From Hermatobates lingyangjiaoensis (taxonomy: Eukaryota > Arthropoda > Insecta > Hemiptera > Hermatobatidae), in assembly GCA_026182355.1 (NCBI GenBank), contig JAPFBL010000102.1, positions 814,501-878,500 on the forward strand: 64,000 nt of DNA, written 5' to 3'. Under the pieces are notes generated by a model. It was not told the DNA's origin and made no database searches. It saw only the letters and a program-made list of their open reading frames with translations. How positions within the stretch are numbered: position 1 is the first letter of the stretch; every line of letters starts with the position of its first letter. The position numbers were made by a program, and so were the translations under genes. Of this stretch, positions 12,055 to 22,600 are shown in pieces.

Positions 12055-12340
12055 TTTTTTTTATGTTAGAAATAGGTAAAACCGTCATACCTCGTAAGAT
12101 CATCTTGGAGTCGTTGGAGCGTTTTCGGACGTTGTCCATCTTCGATCGCAACAAACAAACTCCTACTCATACTGTGTAGTAGGTTTGTTCTGATCGAAGA
12201 TGGACAACGTCCAAAAGCGCTCCAACGACTCCAAGATCATCTTACGAGGTATGACGGTTTTACCTATTTCTAATATAAATCACACTAACCTCAGTGGTAT
12301 TAACAATATGCAAGTATTTTTTTTCTTACCCCTTAAGGTA
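12055..12340. mobile_element. Family G fold-back with ~95-bp arms
   Basis: The arms at 12061-12170 and 12178-12275 are near-perfect inverses (AACCGTCATACCTCGTAAGA / TCTTACGAGGTATGACGG). Core on each arm: GAAGA-T-GGAC-AAC-GTCC-(G/A)AAA. Directly right of the second 115-bp direct repeat. Confidence 0.75.
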
Positions 12341-12410
12341 TAGTCATTATTTCAAAATGATTAATTTTCTCTAAGTCTAATTTATTGTTTTTTGGATCAA
12401 TAGTGTCATA

Positions 12411-12420
12411 TATATATATG

Positions 12421-12490
<70 letters not shown>
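12411..12490. repeat. (TA)n microsatellite
   Basis: About 80 bp, interrupted once by GTATGTGTA. One of more than twenty TA tracts; the next longest are at 5238-5276, 5559-5592, 14457-14506, 33592-33643, 48279-48328, 51697-51726 and 63166-63203. Most of these touch the end of a fold-back or PLE fragment; this one does not clearly do so. Confidence 0.95.
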
Positions 12491-12492
<2 letters not shown>

Positions 12493-12639
12493 AGATTCGT
12501 GAGTGTTCGTCCTTTTTCTTGTGTTCTCTAGCTGTAACTTTAATTATATATATATATATTCCAATGTTTTCTTATCACAACCACATATAATCATTACTAT
12601 TTATTTCCATTTTTAAGGTTTCTTCCAGCGCCAAATAGG

Positions 12640-12920
12640 GAAGCAAATTTAAGCCAACGTTTCTTCTAAATTTGTAGACACGTTCAGGCCTGCATCAATG
12701 TATAAATTCGGGATATTTCTTCATGTTACTGTACTTTTCTTCTGTATTGATGTAGCCCTGAAGATTACTACAAATATAGACGAAACGTGGGGTTAAAGGT
12801 ATTTTACTGTTTGACTCTGAACGAAATTTCGATAAAGAAAGATATAATGGCCATATGTATTTATAGTACTTAAAATAATCTTTGACACATGGAAAGAAAC
12901 ATAACAAAGGACTTACTTTT
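12640..12920. mobile_element. PLE-like fold-back remnant
   Basis: ACGTTCAGGCCTGCATCAAT and TTGATGTAGCCCTGAAGATT are inverse, and ATATAGACGAAACGTGGGG follows the CTGAAGA box. Old copy; no coding sequence read. Confidence 0.45.
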
Positions 12921-13020
12921 CAATATTTCCACCGTTATGGTGGTCGAAATATTAAAAAACAGTTTATTTTAAGTGTTATCACATTGAATCAAATTTCTTT
13001 TATCAGATATAATATATATA

Positions 13021-13225
13021 TAAAGATTTTACATAAACACGTGAAATAACAATCAATGATCAAACCACAATATGAAATAGAAAAACAAGACTCAGATCTT
13101 TCAACCGTAACAAGCGGTCTTCGTCAGAGTTCGAAGTTCAGATAGCGACTCTAACGAAGACCGGTTGTTACGGTTGAAAGATCTTAGTCTTGTTTTCCCA
13201 TTTCATATTGTGGTTTGATCATTGA
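13021..13225. mobile_element. Family A fold-back (copy 4)
   Basis: Both arms are present. The centre TTCGAAGTTCAGATAGCGAC replaces the usual CCCAAC junction. Right core CTAACGAAGACCGG then GAAAGATCTTAGTC. Flanked by TA repeats; the right TA tract is fused to a PLE N-terminal fragment. Confidence 0.82.
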
Positions 13226-13250
13226 TATATATATATATATGAGATTAAAT

Positions 13251-13388
13251 TGTTTCCCTTCTTTTTTCTTAATCAATTTTTTGGATATCTTTTCCAATTC
13301 TCTAATTAGTTCTTTAAATTCTAATAGGTGCAATAACTCACCAAATGATTTGTTGTCCATTTTTGAAATATTTATTATTATTTCCAAC
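13251..13388 (-). pseudogene. PLE N-terminal fragment
   Basis: Frame ELLHLLEFKELIRELEKI, SKKLIKKKEGKQFNL then I-Y-I-Y-I from (TA)n. Cut at the FN(x)I position, earlier than other copies. The opposite side is family A copy 4. A PLE-type leader (CTGAAGATGGTC ... GAAACGTTGG, minus strand) lies at 13389-13430. Confidence 0.55.
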
Positions 13389-14452
13389 GTTTCTATCTAC
13401 ATTTGACCATCTTCAGGGTGATTTTTAACACAAATATCTGTAATATCATGAAAACTATTTAACAATTGTATCCAGTACTTAAATATAACACTTAAATAAC
13501 ATGATCAAAATACAATATACAAAGTAAACATCTAAGTTGTCAGGCTGAAATTTCTGTTATATCTCAGCAGGTGGACCTTTAATGACCCGTTAGGTATATT
13601 TATGATTATTGCTATCTATCTATTGCTTTATTCATTATAAGAGAACTATTGAATTAACAAGACGCTTTAAATGATTTTGGAGTTTATGAAATAACAGCTA
13701 AGAAAAAGAAAAGAAAATATTTCATTATCTATCGGTTGCGAGCTTACGTCAGATTAATTAAGATAAGTTGAAATGTGAGTAGAATTAAAATAATATTAAT
13801 CAGTGGAAGGTGATGGGGGAACCTGTAATTAGAAAGAAAGGTTGCATGTTCTTATTACATAAATGAAACTAAAGTAATTACCATGTTATGGATAAGTTAA
13901 AGACAATTAATTTTTCTCAAATAGTCAATCCAAAAACTAAGTAGTCCATAAGAAGATATTGATTTCAAAATATTTATCCTGTTTCTGTTAAATAAACAGT
14001 AAATGTAATAAATCATTTGAAAACGTTAAAACTAGATAGTTGTTTAATATTTTACTATAAACTGAAATCTTTTACAAAATAAATCAAGACCACAGATGAA
14101 AGGATATGAAATTGTGTTCTGTTCAAACAAAACCGATATCTGAATTTAATGATTCAAGCTTAACTATCCTTGGACTATACATCACCAGAAGGTAAATTCA
14201 AATGTAACTCAATCTAAACAACTCACATGATTTCTTGCAAACTTATTTTTATATTTTTTTAAAAAAAAAATGGTATAGCAATTGTTGAGGTTTCACACGA
14301 AATCATGACGAGAGGGTCAATTTTATTTTTTACAATTTTCTTTTCCAAATTAAATGAAATTAATCCAACCTTCCGGTAGAGTTGAGTAAAAATGCATATT
14401 GGACTGTAAGAAAAAGTAATAAAAAAAAAGAAAAATTAAAAGTTTCACTTCA

Positions 14453-14504
<52 letters not shown>

Positions 14505-14509
<5 letters not shown>

Positions 14510-14580
14510 TTTCACATAAACACGTGAAATAACAATCAATGATCAAACCACATAACAATAAAAATCAATGATCATTGATA
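14505..14580. mobile_element. Family A end fragment (copy 5)
   Basis: Only the outermost ~50 bp of the left arm (AAGCTTTCACATAAACACGT to AAACCACA) and a short inverse (ATCAATGATCATTGATATA) remain, between two (TA)n tracts. Confidence 0.7.
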
Positions 14581-14589
14581 TATATATAT

Positions 14590-14765
14590 ATATATCGTAA
14601 TCTGTAAGCGCCGAAACATGTCGAAGAATGTATTAAATAATAAGAAATATTGTGTGTTAATTCATGACCTACGCATCCTGGATTAAAAGAAAAGTGTTTT
14701 AGAAAATTAGAAACCTTTTCTACCAGAGTAAATAATGTAAAATCGGACATTTATTTTTTAAATGT
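14590..14765 (+). pseudogene. PLE leader plus N-terminal fragment
   Basis: GCGCCGAAACATGTCGAAG (leader with GAAACATG), then in another frame FRKLETFSTRVNNVKSDIYF, then (TA)n. FRKLExx matches the 50.0-kb fragment FRKLEKLCKKQ. Several frameshifts. Confidence 0.5.
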
Positions 14766-14814
14766 ATATATATATATTAATAACTTTTAAAATTAGAATG
14801 GAAAACAGATACTA

Positions 14815-14915
14815 GGACATTAGGATATTCAATATTTCGACTCTTTAACGGTCGTCCTCAAGAAGGGTAGTTGAGTGGCGAGAAGACGAAAGCCAACTTG
14901 CTTATATATATATAT
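14815..14915 (-). mobile_element. PLE-like terminal unit
   Basis: Minus strand: CTTGAGGACGACCGTTAAAG, AGTCGAAATATTGAATATCC. The core-like box is TTGAGGA-C-GAC...GTC-GAAA. Truncated at (TA)n beside the family B/PLE copy. Confidence 0.5.
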
Positions 14916-14919
14916 ACAT

Positions 14920-15345
14920 AACAGATTCAATAATATATCGACCGTTTGATAGAATAGGTGTGTTCTCTAATCGGGGTTCGGTCAATTTTCCAGGATAAAA
15001 AATCAAACTCTCGTTGCCAACGTTTCGGTTTTATTTAAAACCTTTTTCATAGGCCTACAAACAAAGGATAATAAGAAATCACATATCAACATCAAACATA
15101 TACACAATATGAAAATGGATTGTTACAACTTATGAATATTACAAGCAGAAATATTTCAGAGATAGATAAAACAATATTACTTACAGAAGTAAGAATTTTT
15201 TAACTAAGAAAATGAAATTTACATTATTTAAAGGAACAACAATGTTAGCCGGACAAAACCTTCGACTAGACTAATAAGATAACATTACAAATAACCTCAA
15301 CACTGTTCACTCAAGGGAACTAAATAAATCAAATTTCACTAAACC
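14920..15345 (-). mobile_element. PLE 3' terminal region (family B pseudo-LTR) with a retained intron
   Basis: On the minus strand, after the ORF stop, come a short 3' UTR, the family B unit beginning GTCTAGTCGAAGG, an intron (15184 down to 15055), and a hammerhead-like core (CTATGAA, a GGTTTT/AAAACC hairpin, GAAACGTT). It ends near GATATATTATTGAATCTGTT. The same unit occurs without coding sequence at 5278-5545, 53875-54325 and, more divergent, 27556-27930. This copy therefore shows which element family B fold-backs derive from. Confidence 0.8.
15055..15184 (-). other. Spliceosomal intron retained inside the PLE terminal repeat
   Basis: On the minus strand the sequence reads ACTTCT|GTAAGTAATATTG at the 5' side and TTTGTTTGTAG|GCCTATG at the 3' side, 130 bp. 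The related copies at 5430-5460, 27815-27840 and 54000-54030 read straight through as ACTTCT|GCCTATG (or a close variant), missing exactly the GT...AG segment. PLEs are known to be able to carry and keep introns, unlike most retroelements. Confidence 0.82.
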
Positions 15346-16356
15346 TCAGCACAACACTCCAGAATAAATATTACTTAAATTAGTAATATCACTTCTATGA
15401 TTAATCGAACTTAGATCCTTTTTAATATATAACATCTCAAGTGTCTTCCTTCTTTGCTCATCTTTTTCTTTTTCTATTATAGTTGTATCTTCAAAATCGA
15501 ACGTGTGACCTTCGTTTATGGCATGCCCAGCTAAGGCTGTTGCATTACTTTTATTTGTTCTTATGGAATAATTATGTTGGTACAACCTTTCTTTGAGAAA
15601 ACGACTAGTTTCACCATAGTAACACTTGTCACAGTCTTTACATTTGATGGCATAAATGAGGTTACTTTGTAACTCCTTCGGTATTTTTTCTTTCAAATTT
15701 GAAAATAAAGATTTTTTTTTTCTTTTATTATAAAATGCCAGTGTAACTTCAGGTACGTTTCGTTTGAACACTTTTCTAATTGATTGTGATAAGCCCTCAA
15801 CATAAGGAAATTTGAAATACTTCCTATTTATAACTTCTAGTTCAGCATGATCTTCATTTGAATGTGCTGGTTGCTGTCTTAAATATCTTAACCAATATCG
15901 TTCAACTAAGTTCTCCGGATAACAATTTTTCTGTAACAATAATTTCACCCTTTTCTTATTTTCATTTAGAAAACATGGACTACTTATTTCAATAACTTTT
16001 TTAACCAAATTTTGGACGCAATTTAATTTTTGGTTTATAGCATGAGAAGAATGGTAGTTCAGGATTCTTGCAGCACTGGTAGGTTTTTTAAACCAATCCG
16101 TTAAGATATTGCCATTTTCACCTCTTATAACTTTCACATCTAAGAATGGCAGATTTCCATCTTTCTCTACTTCACAAGTGAATTGTAGACGATTATGAAA
16201 AGAATTAAAAATCTTTAATACATTCTCTTCTTCTCCCTTTTCAATAATTAAAAACAAATCGTCCACATATAATTTAATAAATTTCACCTTCGTACCTAAT
16301 TTATTGATACTGTTTTCCAATAGTTCAATCATAACTATATTTGCGAGAACTGGTGA
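15346..16356 (-). pseudogene. Penelope-like element: 3' half of ORF (reverse transcriptase palm end plus GIY-YIG endonuclease)
   Basis: This is an uninterrupted reading frame of about 336 codons. An ATG-initiated reading would begin at 16446, but its first 30 residues come from the neighbouring C-family repeat, so the real PLE sequence begins at 16356 with S-P-V-L-A-N-I. In the 366-residue numbering, the catalytic YVDD box is at 60-63, FLDV at 101-104 and the connector FPYVEGLS at 213-220. The GIY-YIG nuclease starts at IYAI (264-267), followed by CxxCxxCYYGETSR (269-282) and AGHAINEGHTFDFED (306-320), with the acidic LEMLYIKK near 336-343. The N-terminal half, including the first RT aspartate motifs, is missing: the frame is cut where ATATATAT abuts TTCACC. 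No stops or frameshifts remain in what is left, so the copy is young or recently active. Confidence 0.93.
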
Positions 16357-16445
16357 AATATATATATAAAAAAAATGAAAGGTCCGTGTGGATAATAAAC
16401 ACTTTAACACATAGAAAAGAACACAGAAAGACACTACAGAACTCA

Positions 16446-16479
16446 CTTCGATATTTCGACATCCGTCGTCATCGGGAAG
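16446..16479 (-). ncRNA. Hammerhead-like motif, family C inverse copy
   Basis: Read on the minus strand it is the same arrangement as at 16948-16981: CTTC, CCGATGA, C, GACGGATGTC, GAAA, TATC, GAAG. Confidence 0.55.
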
Positions 16480-16947
16480 AAGTGCGAAGTACTCGCGTCG
16501 AGAAGCAAACTGCTACTGGCCTCCAGAGTAACTCGTGGAACCACCGCAATGCTGCCCCCCAGCGGAGGAGAGGAAAAATAGAAATCCCTCCAATATTTAT
16601 TTAGAAAACAAGATAAAAAATATATAAAATACGAAATAATAATAATAAAAAATAAATAATAATAATAAAATAATAATAATAATAATAACAAAAATAATAA
16701 TAGTAATAAGAATAATAAAATAAAAAATAATTAACGGTACAGGTTGAGACCAGGAGGAGAACGAGCCCCAAGGAGGCATATGAATGCCTCTTCGGAAGCT
16801 CTAAGGGTGACATGGGAATTAGACTCGGGGATTTGTTAAATTAACAAATTCACCCGGGGGGGGGGGGGGGGACAGCATTGCGGTGGTTCCTCGAGTTACT
16901 CTGGAGGCCAGTAGCAGTTTGCTTCTCAACGCGAGTACTTCGCACTT

Positions 16948-16981
16948 CTTCCCGATGACGACGGATGTCGAAATATCGAAG
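16948..16981 (+). ncRNA. Hammerhead-like motif, family C
   Basis: CTTC, core CCGATGA, extra C, stem II GAC-GGAT-GTC, GAAA, TATC, then GAAG, which pairs with the leading CTTC. One core change (CTGATGA to CCGATGA). The inverse copy is at 16446-16479. Confidence 0.55.
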
Positions 16982-17329
16982 TGAGTTCTGTAGTGTTTTT
17001 CTGTGTTCTTTTCTATGTGTTAAAGTGTATATATATATGGATTCAAACAATCGAATGATCTAAAACACCGTTTTATGACTCTCATGTTTATGTTTAGACC
17101 TACATATACATAATAACATAAATTTTATTTGCAGATGAGGTATGATCATTGAATAGACAATCTTCTCTTGTATCATTTAGAATAAATGTAATTTTGAGAA
17201 AGATTAAATTATAAAAATAAGGTCAAACAGTGATTTTAATATATGAATACAAAAAGAGATGAAAAAACACAGACTGAATAAAAAAAATGAACAAAAATTA
17301 TGATAAATGACTAGCAGAATGCTATTTAG

Positions 17330-17780
17330 TAATTTGAAAGTTTTGTCCAAAGTCAGTTAGAGAGTTAATGATAATTTCGGCGGGTGGTAGGATTTTTGGG
17401 TGAAATCGTTAAAGACTGATTTAGTGATTTATCTGTCCGGTTTAATGTAAAACTGCCAGAGAATTAATTAATAGATGGACGAGTTTTAATTTAAATGGTC
17501 TGTAAATGGAATGTAATAAGGTTGTAGTTAGTAATGGAAGCGGTAAGGTGAGCCTGCGGTAATTCGCAATTGCAGACGAGAATGGCATGAATTCCGACTC
17601 CTTTATAATGAAGTGTTAATTAGAGATGGTCGCTCACTAGTGCAACATTTATGACATTACAAACTAATTTGTTATGCTCTTTGTCTTCTCTTTTGCCTCA
17701 GTTTCCTTAACCTTCATCGTTAACCTCTTTCCTGTTTTCCTTCTAATGTACAAACATCTCAGCAGCATTATCATTGAAAT
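17330..17780. other. GC-richer patch, G/A to C/T skew switch
   Basis: Left TTTCGGCGGGTGGTAGG and GGAAGCGGTAAGGTGAGCC; right TTGCCTCAGTTTCCTTAACC. Nothing coding seen. Confidence 0.5.
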
Positions 17781-17944
17781 TACAAAACTAGTCTACCTAC
17801 ATGAAGTTTAGCTTTTCTCATGTCATTACCAACAAAAAATATTGTTATCAACTAAAATTGTCGTTAAATATAGTGTTATTTTTCCTTGGAATTTCTCATA
17901 CGATTTTTCTCTCATGTAAAAGAAATACTGTGACCCCCTGTATA

Positions 17945-18050
17945 TATAAATACTCAATAAATACGTGAAATAAAAATCAACGTTTAAACTATAGTAAAAA
18001 ACCAGAAAAAACTAAGATCTTTCTGATTTCTTACTCTGGTTTGTACATTT
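17945..18050. mobile_element. Family A remnant (copy 6)
   Basis: A decayed copy: AATACGTGAAATAAAAATCA, AAAACTAAGATCTTTCTGAT and TTACTCTGGTTTGTAC are recognisable. The ribozyme-like core is gone. Confidence 0.5.
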
Positions 18051-18537
18051 TTAAAATATCAAAGTGATATAATCATATGTCAATATTATTTACTGTCGTT
18101 ATCTTTATTTTTGAAATTTAAAAATTAGAAATATCTCTAATTTACTGTCTTTTCTTTAATATCCGTGTTATAATAATCGAAGCATTTTAAAAGTTAATTT
18201 CTCTTTCCTATACAACAATTTTTAAAATGCGTTCATCTTCTATTAAGTACCAATAAAAAGTAATAGTACTCTACAACTAATATTTTTGGACTCAGGGTTG
18301 CCATGTCAAAAGTCGAAAGACAGGGTTGAGTTTTTGACCAGACAACTCGTGAAGAGTTAATCAACTTTAGTTGTTCTAGTGTATTAATTTTTAAATTCAT
18401 ATACTCTGAAGGACAATAATTACACTTAATAAACATTGAATATTGGTTCTAGAAGAAAACTAGAACAACCAACTCGTATGGATTAAAACATACAACAACG
18501 CCCACAAACAGTATATATATATATATATTATATATAT

Positions 18538-18538
<1 letters not shown>

Positions 18539-18594
<56 letters not shown>

Positions 18595-18610
18595 GAAAGA
18601 GAGAGAGAGT
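18539..18610. repeat. (GA)n microsatellite
   Basis: About 26 GA units, then AATAGAAA and four more. A TA tract precedes it. Not attached to a recognised element. Confidence 0.95.
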
Positions 18611-18889
18611 AATTTACAAAACTTATTTTATTGGACACTGGAAACCGCAAGCAATGTATTTCCATTATTGCAGAAATTTTGTCCTGAATGCAATATTTTT
18701 ACACCTTTGTGTTTCATATAGAAGTAAAGTTGAAGTAAAACAAGATTAAGATGTAATACAAAACTAAAAAAAATGTTAAATGAATTTCAAACAAAAATTA
18801 GAATTGTTAGTGAAATTAACCTTCCATTAAATTGTATATATTTGTGGTTTATATTATTCTATTAATATCTGATATTTAAATAAGAGAAT

Positions 18890-19135
18890 TACAAACTTCA
18901 GATGTTAAGCAAATGAAGGGAGAAAGAGGAAGATATTTTTTGTAAGTGTCCAATGCGACTACTGAGCCGAGAGACTAGACGAATTCCAATGTTTGTGAAT
19001 TGGATCGGGCCTGGTGGATGTCCGCCTGACCCTCCAGCTGTCTGCTTTTCAATCCTCTGTCGCTTTATTTAACAATGCCTAACTTATCGCCCTCTTTCAT
19101 TTGCCAACTTTTAGCTTTCCCTATTTATTTGTAAT
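18890..19135. other. GC-richer patch, G/A to C/T skew switch
   Basis: Left TGAAGGGAGAAAGAGGAAG, centre GGATCGGGCCTGGTGGATGT, right CCGCCTGACCCTCCAGCTGT. Confidence 0.5.
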
Positions 19136-19808
19136 ACTGCATCAAATCAATTCAGCATAATACCAACAATCTCTAAAGATATTTACTTCTTTATCTTTGT
19201 AAATTTAAATAACAGCAAACTTGTTGGATTTACTGACTGTACTCGATTTTTTTTTTTTTTGCTAATATATAAATTTGTCTCTTTGTTGATCAAATTAATT
19301 GCTTCTTTATTTTGAGGACTTTTTACTGAAGTTAGATGGAATACGAGGTCCTTGAATTTCAGCTGTTTCCTGCTCTAAATAAGATAACATATTTAGTATA
19401 TTTTGTCTGTGGAGTCACCTAAATCAATATAACGGATATTTAGAGGGTTCACACTGATTCAGGAATTTAAGTGCTGGCATGTGATATCAGCTTCTCCATG
19501 CGTAGATTCCCTTGGCCCTTTCATGATTAGTGTCAAAATCTTGTTATTGTTGTCCGATTGAAACTGGTTTCTAAGTAATGAACACTCTCTTTTCATGCCA
19601 AGAAAGATTAAGTGCTCACACACCCTCAGTATGTATGTGGATATTAGACATTAGCTTCACTGTATACTAAGATTTTTCTATTGTTTTTGGAGTTTATTTC
19701 GTTGGTTGTAACCTATAAAAAAACCACCACTTAGAATGACGACAGAGATTGGAAACCATTCTCAACCGTGCCACACATATTTATATATTGTGTAGCATAG
19801 TGTTATTA

Positions 19809-20422
19809 CAAGGTGTTCAAAAGTTACTGTGCACTCACATATTTTGAGTTTTACGAATTAACGAATTAACGAAACCTGTGAGATGGAGCCATGCTTTGTC
19901 GGTGAAAAAGTCGCATCCAACATATCAGCTGTATTCTCTTCGATAAATCGGTTAAACCATCTGCAATAACGTAATCGTTTCGTATGATGAGTGATTTTCA
20001 GTTATTGTATCGGAAGAGCTTTACTTGCCTTCTGATACCTTATGAGCAGTTTCAAGGCTAATATCATGCTGTTGTGCTAATTTTCGTAATAATTTTGCTG
20101 GACTCTACAGCATACTGTCGAAATGTCCAACGGTTTTTTCATCTAATAGCTTTGCTGGCGTTCCACTGCGTTTGGCATCATCCACTGATCCTGTTTCCCC
20201 AAACTTATTAACAAGGTTAACGAACTGCTTTGCGATATTGCGATGGAAGGTTGAATTTTTCATCAAACCGCTGTTTCATCACAGCTGTCTATCTACCAAC
20301 CTCTCGGAATACGTGTTTGACCAGCCATATACGTTCTTCAGTTGCTAAAACCATATTGGGCTTGAAATCTGAAATAAAAAAAAAATACTAGAAAAGTGCA
20401 CAGTGAATTTCCAAACACCCTT
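19809..20422 (-). mobile_element. Second mariner/Tc1-type element, degraded and truncated inside
   Basis: Ends CAAGGTGTTCAAAAGTTACT and (inverse) AAGGGTGTTTGGAAATTCAC, both continuing to GTGCAC, with TA on each side (19807-19808, 20423-20424). On the minus strand ATG at 20354 opens MVLATEERIWLVKHVFREVG, then a stop; then KQRFDEKFNLPSQYRKAVR, NKFGETGSVDDAKRSGTP, and finally FFTDKAWLHLTGFVNS, the block with the first catalytic D. Everything after it is missing. Confidence 0.85.
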
Positions 20423-21266
20423 TAGTTGCTATGAAAAGTGGCAGTAATGTAGATGGTTAAGGATGATACTAGAATCGGTTATGCTTAAGAGCCAACTAGT
20501 AGACGGAAGTTCTTGAATTCCTGCTGGAGGAGTAACCAAGAGATCTGGAAGAAGAGCAACATATTAAAGAAAAAATCAGAACGGGTTACGGTGGATGTGA
20601 AAAAGCAGAAAAGAACGGCATTCAAAAGTAAAAGATGAAAGAGAATGGCAGCTGGAGAGACTATTAAAAAGATATAAGGCACTAGGCTGTTGAATGCAGG
20701 TATAATAAGAAGGCAAAATCAAAAGACTTGCGTACGTGAACGGGTTTGTCGGATAGAGAAACAAAACAGACTGTGTGTTCAATCAGAACACTTGTCCAGA
20801 GCACAAGGTTGACTCCATTAGTAGTTATACTGAAGACCTTAAATATCCCCCATTTGGATGATTATCTCTCATTACTCGATTCACTTCGGCAAGCACTTAT
20901 TAGTCATCAATAGCAAAACAAAAGGCGATAAAAATAATTTTAAAAAAAGCAGGTTTAACAATTGCCCTAATGACGATCAAACTAATTAAACAAAATAAGG
21001 TTCATAATTACCAATTAAAACAAATGATGATCAAACTAATTATAAAAAGTAGGTTCAAAACAAATTATTAACTATGACTTTCAAATTACAGGTAGCTACG
21101 CAAGAAGTTTAATTGGATAATTATTATACTTACCTACTTATTGCATAATCACTATAATTATAATTGGGCTTAACCTATTATATATGGATATTGCTAGGAC
21201 CACAAAGAATAGTAAAATGCAATATAATTACTATAGGTACACAGTAAATAGAAATACAGCGAGCAG

Positions 21267-21299
21267 TCTCTAATTTTCGGTTAAACCGTCATCAGGAGA
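21267..21299 (-). ncRNA. Hammerhead-like motif, family E inverse copy
   Basis: The minus-strand reading gives TCTC, CTGATGA, C, GGTTTAACC, GAAA, ATTA, GAGA, mirroring the motif at 21715-21747. Confidence 0.58.
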
Positions 21300-21714
21300 G
21301 AATAGATACAGACACCAAGCGCACCTGTGAAGCGACGATTGGAGACCAACACTCACACTTGCGCACGCTTGCCCGTTAAGAATAATAAACTAAGAAAGTA
21401 AAAACTGAAGAATAAAATAATTAAAATGGCACTGCAAAAATAAATAAATACTGATGGAATAAGGGACTATAAATATTAAAAATATAGTACAAAATATTTA
21501 TTTCAATATTTTTCATTATATTTAATATGTATAGTTCCTCATTCCTATAGTATTTTTTATTTTCACATTTCCATATTAATTATTTTGTTCTTCAGTTTTT
21601 CAATTTCTTATTTATTTTCCTAACTTCTCTTGAACTGGGCACGCCTATGACAACACTCTTGTCTCGCATCGCAACCGTCGCTTCATTAAGGGCGCCTTGT
21701 TTCCCTATCTCTTC

Positions 21715-21747
21715 TCTCCTGATGACGGTTAAACCGAAAATTAGAGA
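21715..21747 (+). ncRNA. Hammerhead-like motif, family E (palindromic element)
   Basis: TCTC, a perfect CTGATGA core, extra C, stem II GGT-TAA-ACC, GAAA, ATTA, then GAGA complementary to TCTC. All catalytic-core letters match the type I consensus except the added base. Confidence 0.6.
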
Positions 21748-21837
21748 CTGCTCGTATGTATTTCTATTTACTGCGTACCTATAGTTTACTCTGAAACGTT
21801 TGTTGTCCTTTCAGGATCGTTTTCTTGCTGATGATAT

Positions 21838-22046
21838 ATAATATATATATATATATATGATAGGAAATATATATTTGTGATGGTTGGTAGCAATCCTTCT
21901 TGCAAACAAGTTTCTAAAAATGTTATGCCAATTTCATGCTTGGTTACCTTTTTTGAGAGTTTCTCTAATGTCCTACAGGCTCTTCTCAGTTCCTCGGGGA
22001 ATAAAAAAATCAACTGGCCCAAAGTTTTCTTTTCATGACTACACAT
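21838..22046 (-). pseudogene. PLE N-terminal coding fragment (left arm of palindrome)
   Basis: Frame MCSHEKKTLGQLIFLFPEEL... includes RTLEKLSKKVTK and FLETCLQEGLLPTITNIY, then runs into (TA)n. The FNxxCLxExLLPxxTNIY pattern recurs in six or more fragments here. It sits downstream of hammerhead-like leaders, so I take it as the PLE ORF N-terminus. An inverse partner lies at 22226-22385. Confidence 0.62.
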
Positions 22047-22147
22047 TCTAACTAAATATTATTTCCAATAAAACAACGACATGGTCTACTAGACCGAAAC
22101 ATGTCGTTGTTTTATTGGAAATAATGTTTAGTTGTTGATAATTATTG
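22045..22147. repeat. Perfect hairpin between two PLE fragment arms
   Basis: CCAATAAAACAACGACATG and CATGTCGTTGTTTTATTGG are exact inverses around GTCTACTAGACCGAAA. It is the meeting point of two opposite PLE leaders. GGTCTACTAGACC-GAAA looks like stem II plus core. Confidence 0.7.
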
Positions 22148-22225
22148 TTAATTATCATTGATTATTATTGATAATTAGTTGTTAATTATTGAAATAATTC
22201 TTAAATAGGGTTAGATATAAATAGT

Positions 22226-22385
22226 GTTAGAATGTATAGTTATGAAAAGAAAAGTTTGGGCCAGCTGATTTTTTTATTCCCCGAGGAACTGAGAAGAAAG
22301 AGCCTGTAGGACATTAAAGATACTCTTAAAAAAGATAACCAAACATGAAATTGGCATACAATTTTTAGAAATATATATTTGTATA
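22226..22385 (+). pseudogene. PLE N-terminal fragment (right arm of palindrome)
   Basis: Reads ATGTATAGTTATGAAAAGAA, then GGGCCAGCTGATTTTTTTAT, matching the left arm with stops and small changes. Near the end it jumps from TTTTTAGAA directly to ATATATATTTG, skipping the segment for TCLQEGLLPTITN. Confidence 0.62.
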
Positions 22386-22489
22386 CTATTTTTCTTTTTT
22401 ATGGAGGTTTGATCTAGCTCGACCTAGTTTGGTCGATAAAAAAGAAAAATAGTGTTAAATATATGTGGTTTAGATAAGAAAACATTTAA

Positions 22490-22600
22490 TTATATTTCTA
22501 TATTCGGGGAGCAACCCTTCAACCATACATGGTTTGTTAAATGACCTGTTTATTATCCGATGAATATATTCCTTCGACTTTTATAGTTTCCTTATATAAA
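22490..22600 (-). pseudogene. PLE N-terminal fragment
   Basis: Minus-strand frame ...RSFNKPCMVEGLLPEYRNI. The conserved FNKxC...EGLLPxYxNI block is intact; the upstream region has a stop. Ends in AT-rich DNA. Confidence 0.55.

Larger units (their letters stand above)
16357..17037. mobile_element. Family C fold-back with ~170-bp arms
   Basis: The arms at 16384-16556 and 16872-17030 are inverse copies, from ACACTTTAACACATAGAAAA to CACCGCAATGCTG. The ~310-bp spacer holds an AAT-rich tract (16636-16730) and, next to the arms, a C6 run and a G16 run (16856-16871). TA repeats terminate both ends; the left one is fused to the truncated PLE coding region. Confidence 0.82.
21231..21784. mobile_element. 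Palindromic family E element, ~80-bp inverted ends
   Basis: Left end CTATAGGTACACAGTAAATA and right end TATTTACTGCGTACCTATAG are inverse. Both arms include a full hammerhead-like motif. Between them lie AT-rich filler and two short GC patches (GAAGCGACGATTGGAGACC and GCAACCGTCGCTTC) that are also inverse. No coding sequence. Confidence 0.8.

Noticed and set aside
16443..16813. Tyr/Ile-rich minus-strand frames
   Set aside because: Produced by the AAT-rich spacer of the family C fold-back.
20480..20790. Purine-rich stretch as decayed coding DNA
   Set aside because: Long Lys/Glu/Arg-rich readings follow from purine bias; no RT or transposase motif could be found.
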